This document shows, piece by piece, positions 63,230 through 64,000 of a stretch of DNA of 64,000 bases (position 1 is the stretch's first letter; each line of letters starts with the position of its first letter). Location: assembly GCF_000003815.2 (NCBI RefSeq), contig NC_049987.1, forward strand, positions 19,055,952-19,119,951, in the 5' to 3' direction. This DNA is from Branchiostoma floridae (taxonomy: Eukaryota > Chordata > Leptocardii > Amphioxiformes > Branchiostomatidae). Under the pieces are notes generated by a model, which saw only the letters and a list, made by a program, of their open reading frames with translations, searched no databases and was not told the origin of the DNA. Position numbers and translations under genes: made by a program.

Positions 63230-64000
63230 GTATAACTTCATTTTCTAATCTAAGAAAACCTTCAAATCTTCTTCCAGGATCGACACATGGAACTAAACTA
63301 TTAAACTATACTTTTTAACCCTTTAAGAGCCTATAGAAACTGACGCTTTCTTTATTGAAAATCATTATTATAATAGTGTCTTTTATTGCAGATGGATATA
63401 TAACAACATTTCTGTATATGTTTTGAGTGTTTTGACTAATTTTCTATTTCTATAAAGCAGGCAGGTGATGATGGCCATGTTGGTGTCCTTGATTTGCATT
63501 TCGGTGCTAATGGCCATTTTGGTGACCTTGATTTGCATTTCAATGCTGACGCTGTACCTCTAACTATTAATTGTTTTATTGAACTGTAAACATATTGAAT
63601 TATGATACACATATGGCATAAAACCAAAAAATTGCACATTGTGTATGAGAACTTCTGTTATACTAACAATAATCATTACAGAATGCACAGTGTCACTGCG
63701 ATTCATGTGTACATGTACTTGCTGTCTTTTCCGTCATTAAGTTTCGCTGCTGTGTGAAATAATGCTACAAATATTGACTAATGCAAGTTTAATTTCAGAT
63801 GCTGTAAAGGCTACTGTCATTTTGATCTCATTCTAACAGATTGCCTTCCATTTCTACATTTTTTCGGTCTAGTTTTGAAGTAGTGAAGGAACAGCAAGAG
63901 GAAGCGAGAAATCCAGTTTATACTTGAAAACTCTCTTTCACAAATTTTCTTTGTTTTGAAATGTGTCATTCATGTTAGCATGTTCTAAGTGGTGTACACA
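63230..64000 (+). other. REPS intron 13 (partial)
   Basis: AT-rich. A short tandem pair of about 54 bp (GATGGCCATGTTGGTGTCCTTGATTTGCAT type) lies at about 63,470-63,545. No further exon could be supported before the window ends. Confidence 0.6.

Overview
This is animal nuclear DNA, most likely from a cephalochordate (amphioxus, Branchiostoma-like). Two intron-rich, chordate-style housekeeping genes lie head to head in a background packed with short DNA transposons, SINEs and tandem repeats. The organism is inferred from protein similarity, gene structure and repeat style; no database search was run.

Minus strand, 29,576 down to about 4,645: a single-copy RBBP4/RBBP7 (RbAp48/46, NURF55) histone-binding WD40 gene. 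Thirteen coding exons were reconstructed with matching splice phases. About 110 residues of the conserved protein, between exon 2 (26,237) and the exon at 12,826, are not visible. A 100-N assembly gap (25,826-25,925) lies inside that interval and probably hides the missing exons. A 39-nt in-frame candidate microexon sits at 11,971-12,009.

Plus strand, from 31,465 past the window edge: the REPS1/REPS2 (RalBP1-associated EH-domain protein) gene. Thirteen exons give the first ~589 residues: EH domain 1, a Ser/Pro-rich linker, EH domain 2 with a calcium-binding EF loop, a DPF motif and a proline/glutamine-rich tract. The C-terminal RalBP1-binding part lies beyond 64,000. One intron uses a GC-AG boundary. 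The two starts are 1.9 kb apart; the interval holds an E2F-like site near RBBP4 and CRE/YY1-like sites near REPS1.

Other sequence is introns, UTR and intergenic DNA. Elements whose ends can be placed include a hAT MITE with a perfect 8-bp target duplication in the RBBP4 3'UTR, a decayed mariner inside a SINE, a 4.8-kb element with inverted subterminal repeats, several TAA/TTA-flanked PIF/Harbinger-like MITEs, a 5S-rRNA-headed SINE nested in a MITE, a 5'-truncated LINE with an intact reverse-transcriptase ORF and 13-bp target duplication, and a Penelope-like foldback with a hammerhead-like core. The most unusual signals are a reused repeat module found in several different elements, a directional GTACGGACGGGACA motif array, and an intronic tandem array that copies the 3' end of REPS exon 2 with its splice donor.
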